From positions 2,106,501 through 2,170,500 of the forward strand of contig NZ_CP150660.1 of NCBI RefSeq assembly GCF_038023995.1: a DNA stretch of 64,000 nucleotides, in the 5' to 3' direction. Positions 44,915 to 53,808 of the stretch are shown piece after piece. The notes beneath the pieces were generated by a model. That model saw only the letters and a list, made by a program, of their open reading frames with translations, did not search any database and was not told the origin of the DNA. The position numbers and the translations under genes are program-made. This DNA comes from Polaribacter atrinae. GTDB taxonomy: Bacteria; Bacteroidota; Bacteroidia; Flavobacteriales; Flavobacteriaceae. Position 1 is the stretch's first letter, and the number at the start of each line of letters is the position of its first letter.

Positions 44915-47257
44915 ATGACAAAACAATCAATTCTAAAAATAACAGGTCTTCTAATTATAGTAACCCTATTTTCGAGCTGTAATTCTAATAACAATACAGG
45001 TACAAGTTCTAAAACAGCAGTAGACAATCCATTCGAGTCAAAAATAGATTCAATTCTAGAACTGATGACCCTAGATGAAAAAATAGGGCAGCTTAATTTA
45101 CCAACTTCTGGAGATATCACCACAGGAACAGCCAAAGGAACTGATGTGGGAGAACGTATAAAAGAAGGTAAAGTTGGTGGGTTATTTAATATTAAAACAG
45201 CTGAAAAAATTTATGAAGTTCAAAAAATTGCTGTAGAACAAAGTAGATTAGGAATTCCTCTAATTTTTGGTATGGACGTGATTCATGGTTATAAAACAAC
45301 GTTTCCAATCCCTTTAGGTCTTTCTAGTTCTTGGGATATGGAAATGATAGAAAAAACTGCCAGAGTAGCAGCTACTGAAGCTAGTGCAGATGGAATAAAC
45401 TGGACGTTCTCTCCTATGGTTGATATTTCTAGAGATCCACGTTGGGGACGCGTTTCTGAAGGAAATGGAGAAGATCCATATCTAGGAAGTAAAATTGCTG
45501 TAGCCATGGTAAATGGGTATCAATCTGATGATTTATCAGCAAATAACACCTTAATGGCTTGTGTAAAACACTTCGCACTTTATGGTGCCTCAGAAGCAGG
45601 TAGAGATTACAATACGGTAGATATGAGCCGCATTAGAATGTATAATGAGTACTTAGCTCCTTACAAAGCAGCGGTAGATGCAGGAGTGGGTTCTGTAATG
45701 GCTTCATTTAACGAAGTAGACGGAATTCCTGCTACAGGAAATAAGTGGTTACTTACAGATTTATTAAGAGACGATTGGGGGTTTAACGGTTTTGTTGTTA
45801 CTGATTATACAGGTATTTACGAAATGATAGCACATGGTGTTGGAGATAAATATGCGGTTTCAGAACAAGCATTAAAAGCAGGTGTAGATATGGATATGGC
45901 AGGAGATTCCCCTTCAGTTCCAGCTGCTTTTATAAAAACTTTAAAAGAGTCTTATGAAAATGGTAAGGTTACTATGGATGAAATTGATACGGCTGTAAAA
46001 CGTATGTTAACAGCTAAATATCAATTAGGCTTATTTGAAAATCCATATAAATATTGCGACCTTGATAGAGCTAAAACAGAAATTTTTACCCCAGAAAACA
46101 AAGCGTTTGCTCGTAAAGTTTCTGCAGAATCTATGGTATTGCTTAAAAATGAAAATCAATTACTTCCACTTAAAAAATCTGGAACCATTGCTTTAATTGG
46201 GCCCTTAGCAAAAGCAACGAATAACATGGCTGGAACCTGGAGTGTAGCTACAGATCAAGAAGAATCGAACTCTGTTTTTGACGGTTTAAAAGAAGTTATT
46301 GGAGATAAAGCAAACATGTTATATGCCAAAGGAAGTAACATCGATTACGATTTAGAATTAGAACAACGTGCTACAATGTTTGGCAAAGGGATTCCTAGAG
46401 ATGGACGTACCGACAAACAATTATTAGATGAAGCTCTTAAAATTGCAGCGAAGTCAGATGTTATTGTTGCCACTATTGGTGAATCTGCAGAATTTAGTGG
46501 AGAAAGCAGTAGTAGAACTGATTTAGGGATACCACAAGTTCAAAAAGATTTATTAAATGCTTTGTTAAAAACAGGTAAACCTGTTGTTTTAGTATTATTT
46601 ACCGGAAGACCTTTAGTTTTGGTTGAAGAGAATGAAAATGTACCAGCAATACTTAATGCATGGTTTCCAGGTAGTGAAGCTGGTTTAGCAATTTCTGATG
46701 TGTTATTCGGAGATGTAAATCCTTCAGGAAAATTAACAGCTACCTTTCCAAGAAATGTAGGTCAAATTCCATTATTTTACAATCATAAAAACACAGGAAG
46801 ACCTCTTGGAAATACAGAAGGGAAATTTGAGAAATTTAAAAGTAATTATATAGATGTTCGTAATGAGCCTTTATACCCTTTTGGATATGGATTAAGCTAC
46901 ACTACGTTTGATTATGGTAACCTAAAATTAGATAAACCTACTATAAATATGGATGACGAAATTAATGTTTCTGTGGATGTGACTAATTCTGGTGATTACG
47001 ACGGAAAAGAAGTTGTGCAATTGTACATAAGAGATCTTGTAGGTTCTGTAACACGACCTGTAAAAGAGTTAAAAGGTTTCCAAAAAGTATTGATTAAGAA
47101 AGGAGAAACTCAAACTATAACCTTCAAAATTTCTGTTGAAGATTTAAAATTCTATAATTCAGAATTAGATTTTGTAGCAGAACATGGACAGTTTCAAATA
47201 TTTGTAGGAACAAATTCAGACACCAAAATGATGAAAGAATTTGAATTGACTAAATAA
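44915..47257 (+). CDS. Glycoside hydrolase family 3 beta-glucosidase (BglX-like) lipoprotein
   Basis: A 780-residue GH3 enzyme with the usual three parts: TIM barrel (about 40–380), alpha/beta sandwich (about 400–610) and a fibronectin III-like domain (about 660–760, VTNSGDYDGKEVVQLYIRD). The lipobox is at Cys22 (FSSC). The nucleophile Asp297 is in GFVVTDYTG, and KHFALYGASEAGRDY contains the substrate-binding Lys-His pair. It should release glucose from beta-gluco-oligosaccharides in the periplasm or at the surface. A pairing with a GH144-like endoglucanase fits stepwise breakdown of one beta-glucan. Confidence 0.94.
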   Translation: MTKQSILKITGLLIIVTLFSSCNSNNNTGTSSKTAVDNPFESKIDSILELMTLDEKIGQLNLPTSGDITTGTAKGTDVGERIKEGKVGGLFNIKTAEKIYEVQKIAVEQSRLGIPLIFGMDVIHGYKTTFPIPLGLSSSWDMEMIEKTARVAATEASADGINWTFSPMVDISRDPRWGRVSEGNGEDPYLGSKIAVAMVNGYQSDDLSANNTLMACVKHFALYGASEAGRDYNTVDMSRIRMYNEYLAPYKAAVDAGVGSVMASFNEVDGIPATGNKWLLTDLLRDDWGFNGFVVTDYTGIYEMIAHGVGDKYAVSEQALKAGVDMDMAGDSPSVPAAFIKTLKESYENGKVTMDEIDTAVKRMLTAKYQLGLFENPYKYCDLDRAKTEIFTPENKAFARKVSAESMVLLKNENQLLPLKKSGTIALIGPLAKATNNMAGTWSVATDQEESNSVFDGLKEVIGDKANMLYAKGSNIDYDLELEQRATMFGKGIPRDGRTDKQLLDEALKIAAKSDVIVATIGESAEFSGESSSRTDLGIPQVQKDLLNALLKTGKPVVLVLFTGRPLVLVEENENVPAILNAWFPGSEAGLAISDVLFGDVNPSGKLTATFPRNVGQIPLFYNHKNTGRPLGNTEGKFEKFKSNYIDVRNEPLYPFGYGLSYTTFDYGNLKLDKPTINMDDEINVSVDVTNSGDYDGKEVVQLYIRDLVGSVTRPVKELKGFQKVLIKKGETQTITFKISVEDLKFYNSELDFVAEHGQFQIFVGTNSDTKMMKEFELTK

Positions 47258-47288
47258 AAACATCTTATTTAGCTGATAGCAATTTTAT

Positions 47289-47337
47289 GCCACACATATT
47301 TTTTAAGTTTTATTCTTATAATTTTGTGTGGCTTTTA
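47289..47337 (+). terminator. Weak terminator-like hairpin after the GH3 gene
   Basis: GCCACACA/TGTGTGGC form an 8-bp stem with a long 28-base loop and a short T-rich tail. It may partly end the susC–GH3 transcript before the GH43 gene. Confidence 0.35.
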
Positions 47338-47438
47338 CTTGTCAAAATGTAGCACTATTTTAGATAAGCAGTTTAAAAGATTATAAATGCAATACGTCTT
47401 ATAATTCACTAACCGAAAAAGACACTAAATTATAAATC

Positions 47439-49286
47439 ATGAAAAATTTACTTTTTTTATTCACTTTAGTATTACTTTTTTCTTGTCATAATGAAAAAAA
47501 TCAGAATGAAGCACAAGCTTCTGATACCAAGAAAATAGCAGAAATAAAAAAAAGACTTGAAACCTATATCAACCCATTAGATATTGATTACACCTATATG
47601 GTGTATAATTCAACTCAAAATAAATCGTACCGTTCAGGTGCAGATCCAGCGGTTATAGAGTTTAAAGGTGAGTATTACATGTTTGTAACGCGTTCTTTTG
47701 GCTATTGGCATTCTACAGATTTAATAAACTGGAATTTTATTAAACCAGAACAATGGTTTTTTGAAGGTAGTAACGCACCTACAGCTTTTAATTACAAGGA
47801 TTCATTGGTGTATTTTGCTGGTAATCCTGCCGGTTACGGAAGTATTCTTTACACAGATGATCCGAAAGGAGGAAAATGGACACCAAGTGCCTCTATATCT
47901 ACGGACATTCAAGATTCGGAATTATTTATAGATGATGATGGAGAAACCTATTTGTATTGGGGCTCTTCTAACGTGAATCCGCTAAAGGTAAAAAAGTTAA
48001 ATAAAGACGATCGTTTTTTAGAAACAGGCGTTCGTAAAGAGTTGTTTAACCTCAACGAAGAAAAACATGGATGGGAACGTTTTGGAGAAAATAACTTTCA
48101 CCCAACTTTAAAGGAAGGCTACATGGAAGGTGCTTCTATGACCAAACACAACGGAAAATATTATTTACAATATGCAGCTCCTGGCACACAATTTAATGTC
48201 TATGCAGATGGAGTTTATATTGGAGACACTCCATTAGGTCCTTTTACATACATGAAAAACAACCCAATGAGTTTTAAACCAGGCGGATTTACAAATGGTG
48301 CAGGACACGGAATAACGGTGAAGCAAACCAATGGACAATATTGGCACTTTGCAACAATGGCACTTGCTTCTAATTCACAATGGGAACGTCGTTTATGTAT
48401 GTTTCCTACTTATTTTGATGACGACGGATTAATGTATAGCAACACAGCGTATGGTGATTATCCGCGTTTTGGAGCGAACCATCCTACAAAGGCAGGACAT
48501 CATAATGGTTGGATGTTATTGTCTTATAAAGGAGATGTTACTGTCTCTTCTTCATTAATGCAGATTAAGAAATTTACATCTGATGATGATGCTGTAGAAG
48601 TAACAGAATTACCTTTAGAAAAAAATACTGATGGTCAAATAATCTCTAAAGTATTAACAGACGAGAACCCTAAAACATTTTGGGTAGCAGATGCAAATGA
48701 TGATACCCAATGGATAACTATTAATATGCTAAAACCAGGAAACATCAATGCTTTTCAATTGAATTTCCATGACCATGAATCAGGAATTTACACACGTACC
48801 GAAGGATTAAAACATCAATTTACTATTGATGTATCTGAAGATGGCGTTAACTGGCAAACTATTGTAAATAGAAGCACGTGTGAAAAGGATTCACCCAATG
48901 CATACATTGTATTAGAAGCCCCTGTAAAGGCAAAGTATGTGCGTTATAACAATGTAAAAGTGCCTGGAGCAAACTTTGCAATGTCAGAATTTAGAGTCTT
49001 TGGATTAGGACTTGAGGATGCCCCAAAAGGCGTTACAGGGTTCAAAGTAAATAGAGAAAAAGATCGTAGAGATGTATCTTTTTCTTGGGATGCTGTAGAA
49101 GGTGCTCAGGGGTACAATATCCGTTGGGGAATTGCAGAAGATAAGTTATATCAGTCATGGCAAGTCTACGATACTAATGAACATTTTATGCGTTCTTTAG
49201 ATAAAGATACACCGTATTATTTTACCATAGAAGCATTTAGCGAAAACGGAATTTCTGTAAAAAGTGATATTCTTTTCACTGAATAA
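47439..49286 (+). CDS. GH43-type glycosidase with F5/8 C and fibronectin III domains
   Basis: A 615-residue lipoprotein (Cys16). The N-terminal five-bladed propeller (about 60–390) has the family-43 triad pattern: base Asp69 (SGADPAVI), modulator Asp160 (DIQDSELF) and acid Glu231 (YMEGASMTKHNGKYYL). A discoidin-like F5/8 type C domain (about 400–525, WITINMLKPGNINAFQLNF… VKAKYVRYNNVKV) and a fibronectin III domain (about 530–613) follow and probably bind glycan. GH43 enzymes act on arabinose, xylose or galactose linkages, so it may remove side chains. It is 181 bases after the GH3 gene and may have its own promoter. Confidence 0.85.
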   Translation: MKNLLFLFTLVLLFSCHNEKNQNEAQASDTKKIAEIKKRLETYINPLDIDYTYMVYNSTQNKSYRSGADPAVIEFKGEYYMFVTRSFGYWHSTDLINWNFIKPEQWFFEGSNAPTAFNYKDSLVYFAGNPAGYGSILYTDDPKGGKWTPSASISTDIQDSELFIDDDGETYLYWGSSNVNPLKVKKLNKDDRFLETGVRKELFNLNEEKHGWERFGENNFHPTLKEGYMEGASMTKHNGKYYLQYAAPGTQFNVYADGVYIGDTPLGPFTYMKNNPMSFKPGGFTNGAGHGITVKQTNGQYWHFATMALASNSQWERRLCMFPTYFDDDGLMYSNTAYGDYPRFGANHPTKAGHHNGWMLLSYKGDVTVSSSLMQIKKFTSDDDAVEVTELPLEKNTDGQIISKVLTDENPKTFWVADANDDTQWITINMLKPGNINAFQLNFHDHESGIYTRTEGLKHQFTIDVSEDGVNWQTIVNRSTCEKDSPNAYIVLEAPVKAKYVRYNNVKVPGANFAMSEFRVFGLGLEDAPKGVTGFKVNREKDRRDVSFSWDAVEGAQGYNIRWGIAEDKLYQSWQVYDTNEHFMRSLDKDTPYYFTIEAFSENGISVKSDILFTE

Positions 49287-49328
49287 ATAGTATTAAACCT
49301 TCTTCTTTTAAAGTATTAAAGACACCAT

Positions 49329-49361
49329 AAAAAAACTCCGAATTTTCATTCGGAGTTTTTT
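49329..49361. terminator. Bidirectional terminator between GH43 and DPP genes
   Basis: AAAAACTCCGAA/TTCGGAGTTTTT, perfect stem with a six-base loop and A-run/T-run flanks. Confidence 0.88.
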
Positions 49362-49372
49362 ATACTTTAATT

Positions 49373-49398
49373 AGTTCTCGGTTTCGCTCGAACTGACA
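49373..49398. repeat. Dispersed intergenic repeat, copy 3
   Basis: The minus strand begins TGTCAGTTCGAGCGAAACC, with an inner inverted repeat AGTTC/GAACT. Related to copies at 4379 and 33313. It sits between convergent genes, directly after their terminator. Confidence 0.5.
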
Positions 49399-49407
49399 TT
49401 AAACCTT

Positions 49408-51906
49408 TTACTTATTCATTGGTTTGTCTAAATTCATAAACTTAATATCTGCATCAGTAGCTTCTTTACCTAACAAATACTTACTAAAATGATCTGCTCT
49501 TAACCAAAAAGAATATTCTGTCATATTTCCAAAACCATGTCTTTGTCCTGGCATAATCATATATTTAAAACGTTTATTTGCTTTAATTAATTCGTTTGCC
49601 ATTCTAATCGTTCCTGCAGGATTTACGTTATTATCCATATCTCCATGAATCAACATTAAATGTCCTTTTAGGTTTTTTGCTAAAGATTGATTGTCATCGA
49701 TTTTATATACGTGAGAAATTTTTCCTTTCTCATCAATTTCTTCCTTTACACCATGATGTGTTTCACTCCACCAAGAATTGTACACATTATTATCATGATT
49801 TCCTGCAGATGAAACTGCTGCTTTAAAGAAATCTGGATATACTAACATAGCTGCTGTAGACATAAATCCTCCACCAGAATGACCATAAATCCCTACTTTT
49901 TCAATGTCGATAAATTTATGTTTGTTTGCCAATTGTTGTGCTACATACTTTTTATCAGCCAAACCATAATCACGTAAATTACCATACCCATAATTATGGT
50001 ACCATTTAGATCTGTCTGGATGCCCACCTCTGTTTCCTAAGGTAATTACTATAAAACCAACCTGCGCCATTCTATCTACACGATCCATAGAATAAGAAAA
50101 AGATTTGTTTACCGCTTCTGTCTGCGGACCAGGATAAACATATTCTAATAACGGATAAACCTTAGTAGAATCCATATCAAATGGTTTATACATTACGCCG
50201 TAAATATCGGTAATACCATCATCTGCCTTTACTTTAAAGGTTTCTGGAAACTTGTAACCAGATGCAAACAGTTGCGATAAATCTGCCGTTTCTAAATCCA
50301 TTACTTTACGTCCGTTTGCATTTCTAAGCTCCGATTTTGGTATGGTGTTTACTCTAGAAAAGTTGCTTACAAAATACTTATTAGAATCAGACATACTTGT
50401 GCTCGATGTAAAATCTCCAGGATTTAAAGTTTTCAATCCTGTTCCATTCAAACTAATTTTATAAGAATGTGCATAGTAAGGATCTTGTTCTTTATTAACT
50501 CCGTTTGCAGAAAAATACAAAGTCCTATTTTTTTCATCTAATCCTTCAAAACTAGCTACATGGTAATCACCTTCTGTAACCTGATTTTTTAAGTTTCCAT
50601 CTGTATCATATAAGTAAAAATGTGCCCAACCATCACGTTCTGCCCAATGCAACATTTCTTTTTCATCATTTAATAAAATTAACGGACGAGATTCAATATA
50701 GGTGTTAAAACGCTCTTCAATTAAGGTTTTATACTCCCCTGTATTAATATCAGCAACATTAATATCGTATTTTTTACGATCTCTAGAGATTACACTGAAA
50801 TATACTTTCCCTTTTTTAGATAAAAGTAAAGAAGGTCTAAACTCATCATCTCTACTAGATTGTTTTCTTGGAGCTCTAAAAACAGAAATACTTTGTTGTT
50901 TAATGGTATCTAAAGGTACTTTTACATGTGTTTTAGTAGGAATATCAAAAATTAATAACTCAGATTTGTAATATTCTTGTTCTCCTGGCATGTGGTATTT
51001 ATAGGTTTCTAACGTTGGTCTTTTTTTACCAGTAGAATTAATTACCCATAAATCTTTAATGTGTCTAGAGTCTGATTTTTGAAAAACAAACTTTTTAGAA
51101 TCGTGAGACCAAACGCCACCAACACCATTTCTTTTGTCTTTATTTTTTTCTTTATCAACATTATCTCCTCTAGAACCACGTCCGTAAGCATAATTTTCTT
51201 CACCATCTTTAGTCCATTGGTTTTCTACAACGGTACTATCTTTTTCATCTTTAATAAACTTCTTAAAGTTCATTTTATCCATCCAGTACAAGTTATAGTT
51301 TTTAGAATACAAAACAATAGAACTATCTGGTGCAATGTTTGCCCATTTTTTCCAGTCTTCTTTTTCTTTCTTAATGGTATCAATAATTGTCAAGCCATTT
51401 CCACCTAATTTATATTCTAAATGGTAAACTTTTTTCTCCTTTTTAGGTTTCTTGCTTTTTCCTTTTTTTGATGAAGTAGAATCTTTTTTCACTTCTTTTT
51501 TATCATCAATAACTTCAACTTCTTCTGTTGATGTTACTCTAAAACGAATAGCATCTTCTGCTTCGTTAAATTTAATATCCAAACGAGGTAAATGTTTTGC
51601 ATCGTATGGATCTTTAGTGATTTCTGTTAACCACTTTGCCATCTTTACATTGTCGAAAAGTGATTTTTTAGATTTTTTATCTGCATCCACTAAGTAATAG
51701 TTAGCACCTTCGGATGTTTTATAAGCATACCAAAAACGATTTCCTTTTTTTAACCAATGTGGACTTACAGATGTAGAGTGTACCATTTTTGCCAAATTTG
51801 TTGGCGAGTACTTAGCAGCAGCTCTGTAATTGGGAGTTGGAGTTTCTTGTGCAGAAATTGTTGCCACAACAAAAAAGGACAAGAATACGAGTAAAAATTT
51901 TTTCAT
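49408..51906 (-). CDS. S9-family dipeptidyl peptidase (DPP4-like), secreted
   Basis: An 832-residue exported peptidase with a signal peptide ending at SAQ (about 19). A beta-propeller DPP4_N domain (about 60–580) contains a highly basic insertion near 150–175 (SSKKGKSKKPKKEKK). The C-terminal alpha/beta-hydrolase has Ser near 676 in GHSGGGFM, Asp in HGDMDNNVNP and His in GQRHGFG. Such enzymes cut X-Pro or other dipeptides from peptide N-termini in the periplasm. It is monocistronic and not an obvious part of the polysaccharide locus. Confidence 0.92.
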   Translation of the reverse strand: MKKFLLVFLSFFVVATISAQETPTPNYRAAAKYSPTNLAKMVHSTSVSPHWLKKGNRFWYAYKTSEGANYYLVDADKKSKKSLFDNVKMAKWLTEITKDPYDAKHLPRLDIKFNEAEDAIRFRVTSTEEVEVIDDKKEVKKDSTSSKKGKSKKPKKEKKVYHLEYKLGGNGLTIIDTIKKEKEDWKKWANIAPDSSIVLYSKNYNLYWMDKMNFKKFIKDEKDSTVVENQWTKDGEENYAYGRGSRGDNVDKEKNKDKRNGVGGVWSHDSKKFVFQKSDSRHIKDLWVINSTGKKRPTLETYKYHMPGEQEYYKSELLIFDIPTKTHVKVPLDTIKQQSISVFRAPRKQSSRDDEFRPSLLLSKKGKVYFSVISRDRKKYDINVADINTGEYKTLIEERFNTYIESRPLILLNDEKEMLHWAERDGWAHFYLYDTDGNLKNQVTEGDYHVASFEGLDEKNRTLYFSANGVNKEQDPYYAHSYKISLNGTGLKTLNPGDFTSSTSMSDSNKYFVSNFSRVNTIPKSELRNANGRKVMDLETADLSQLFASGYKFPETFKVKADDGITDIYGVMYKPFDMDSTKVYPLLEYVYPGPQTEAVNKSFSYSMDRVDRMAQVGFIVITLGNRGGHPDRSKWYHNYGYGNLRDYGLADKKYVAQQLANKHKFIDIEKVGIYGHSGGGFMSTAAMLVYPDFFKAAVSSAGNHDNNVYNSWWSETHHGVKEEIDEKGKISHVYKIDDNQSLAKNLKGHLMLIHGDMDNNVNPAGTIRMANELIKANKRFKYMIMPGQRHGFGNMTEYSFWLRADHFSKYLLGKEATDADIKFMNLDKPMNK

Positions 51907-52020
51907 GTAGTAAAATAATTTGAATTAGTTGACGTAAAGTTTCTCTAAAACAAACTATCTCACAAATTTTTAAGAAATAATTGTAAAAATTTTAACACTA
52001 AATAAAAAGTAAAACCTAAA

Positions 52021-53250
52021 TTAAAACTCCTTGTTATTAAATTTATATTTTAATTTCATCCATAAATAACTAAAAACTCTAGAGAGCATTTTATTATAAT
52101 TAAAGTTAAATAAGCTATCAATAAGAACATCTATTGAAAAATGTTTCTGAAAAAACTCTACTCTATTCTCTACCTGTAAATCAGAATATCTATTGTACAT
52201 TCTTCTAGCAGAAACTTCACTTAATCGCCATTTTAGAAGTTTCTTCTTTTTCCATTGCTTCTCGTACTCTTTAAAATTTTCTTGTCCTGTTTTAAAATAA
52301 ACATCTATATAATCGCATGCTAAATTGGCACTTTGCATTGCATACCTTATACCTTCACCTCCTCTGGGGTTAATCGCGGAAATTGCATCACCAACAGCAA
52401 TTACATTGTTTTTATAATAAGTATCGTTTAAGCCTTCACAGTATCTTAAAATACCACCATGAATATCTAATAATGTGTAAGTTTCTGGTTTGATATACTC
52501 TTTAATAATTTTTTCTGTAATTTTTTTGGTTGATTTATCTGTATTTTCTTGATCTTTAGATTTTAAATGTGTTCTACCCGAACCAACTTTTAAAATTCTA
52601 TTTTCCATAGGAAAAACCCAAGAATACCCCTTCAAAGCCCATTTATGCCCTAAGAAAAAAACTAATTTCTCTTTAAATTTATTATACGTCTTTTGATCTA
52701 CTTCAATTAAATACTCTGTTCCACTACCTAAATTCATTTTAGGTTGTTCTTCCTTAGAATCATACATTACTTTACGTAGTGGACCTGTTGCATCTATTAG
52801 AAGTTTCGTTTTTACTGTTTTTATTTTAGAAGTCTCAGCTTCTAAAAGGTCTACTTCTACCTCCGTACCTACAACTCTTTTCTCTACATATTTATGACCT
52901 AATAAAACTTCACCACCATTAAAAACAGATTCTTCTGCTAAAAACTCGCGCAATTTTCCAAAGTCTAAAACAACTCCTTTAGGCTTTTCTCCAAACCAGT
53001 CATATTCTTTTTCGGTACATTTTATGGTAATATCTTTCCAATAAGAACCAATCACTTTAGTTGGTAAATTAAACTCTTTTAAAGGCTCTAAAGTCATACC
53101 TGCACTAGAAAAATTATTATCATAAAAACTTTTATAACGCTCTACTAAAAGTGTTTTATATCCTTTTTGAGATAAATTTCTAGCTGTTTGTCCTCCAGCA
53201 GGTCCTCCACCAATAATTACAACATCGTATTTATTTTCTATCATACTCAT
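52021..53250 (-). CDS. Geranylgeranyl-reductase-family flavoprotein
   Basis: A 409-residue FAD-dependent oxidoreductase of the GGR/PHBH type. The dinucleotide motif GGGPAGG is at about 14–20, and the second FAD motif NVIAVGDAISAINPRGGEGIRYAMQSA lies near 285–310. Members reduce isoprenoid chains or hydroxylate aromatic substrates. The substrate here is unknown; Dxs lies close by on the other strand, though that may be chance. Its ATG overlaps the tadA stop by one base (TAATG). A second ATG six bases later (53244) is an alternative start. Confidence 0.84.
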   Translation of the reverse strand: MSMIENKYDVVIIGGGPAGGQTARNLSQKGYKTLLVERYKSFYDNNFSSAGMTLEPLKEFNLPTKVIGSYWKDITIKCTEKEYDWFGEKPKGVVLDFGKLREFLAEESVFNGGEVLLGHKYVEKRVVGTEVEVDLLEAETSKIKTVKTKLLIDATGPLRKVMYDSKEEQPKMNLGSGTEYLIEVDQKTYNKFKEKLVFFLGHKWALKGYSWVFPMENRILKVGSGRTHLKSKDQENTDKSTKKITEKIIKEYIKPETYTLLDIHGGILRYCEGLNDTYYKNNVIAVGDAISAINPRGGEGIRYAMQSANLACDYIDVYFKTGQENFKEYEKQWKKKKLLKWRLSEVSARRMYNRYSDLQVENRVEFFQKHFSIDVLIDSLFNFNYNKMLSRVFSYLWMKLKYKFNNKEF

Positions 53251-53699
53251 TAATTCAAATTTCTTTTTTCAACAAAAAAACGTTTTAAAAGTAAAGAACA
53301 TTCATTTTCTAAAATACCACCAACAACTTTTGTCTTTGGGTGTAACGTAGTATTTAAATTTACAAAACCTCTGTCTGGTTCTGTTGCTCCGTAAACAATT
53401 TTACCAATTTGCGCCCAATAACTTGCACCTGCACACATTTGGCAAGGCTCTAAGGTTACATATAGGATGCAATCTTTTAGATATTTTCCTCCTAAAAAAT
53501 CTGCAGCAGCTGTAAACGCTTGCATCTCTGCATGTGCAGTAACATCGGTTAATGTTTCGGTTAAATTATGCGCTCTTGCAATAATTTGATCTTTAAAAAC
53601 AATAATGGCACCAACTGGTACTTCGCCTTTATCAAAAGCAGATTCTGCCTCTTGTAAGGCTTTTTTCATAAAATAGGTGTCGTCAAAAGGCTGTATCAT
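53250..53699 (-). CDS. tadA: tRNA adenosine(34) deaminase TadA
   Basis: A 149-residue cytidine-deaminase-fold enzyme. The zinc and catalytic site is HAE at 56–58 and PCQMC with Cys86 and Cys89. The N-terminus (MKKALQEAESAFDKGEVPVGAIIV) and length fit TadA, which converts A34 to inosine in tRNA-Arg(ACG). It could alternatively be a guanine deaminase-type relative, but the motif context favours TadA. A TAATTTTG -7 element lies at 53719–53726 on the minus strand, 20 bases before the start. Confidence 0.9.
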   Translation of the reverse strand: MIQPFDDTYFMKKALQEAESAFDKGEVPVGAIIVFKDQIIARAHNLTETLTDVTAHAEMQAFTAAADFLGGKYLKDCILYVTLEPCQMCAGASYWAQIGKIVYGATEPDRGFVNLNTTLHPKTKVVGGILENECSLLLKRFFVEKRNLN

Positions 53700-53808
53700 G
53701 TATGTTAATTATAAATATCAAAATTAAGTAAAATATTTACGATAGATTTGTATTTATTAACGATCCGTTTTACGGACACAAAATTTGATGTTGTAATTTC
53801 GTATTTCA

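Noticed and set aside
47392-47398. TACGTCT near-match upstream of the GH43 gene
   Set aside because: One mismatch and a single copy; too weak to call a regulator site.
51930-51936. A TACGTCA box (inverted) upstream of the DPP4-like gene
   Set aside because: Single copies also occur inside nrdA and nrdB coding sequence, so an isolated match is expected by chance; only the cluster before susC is notable.
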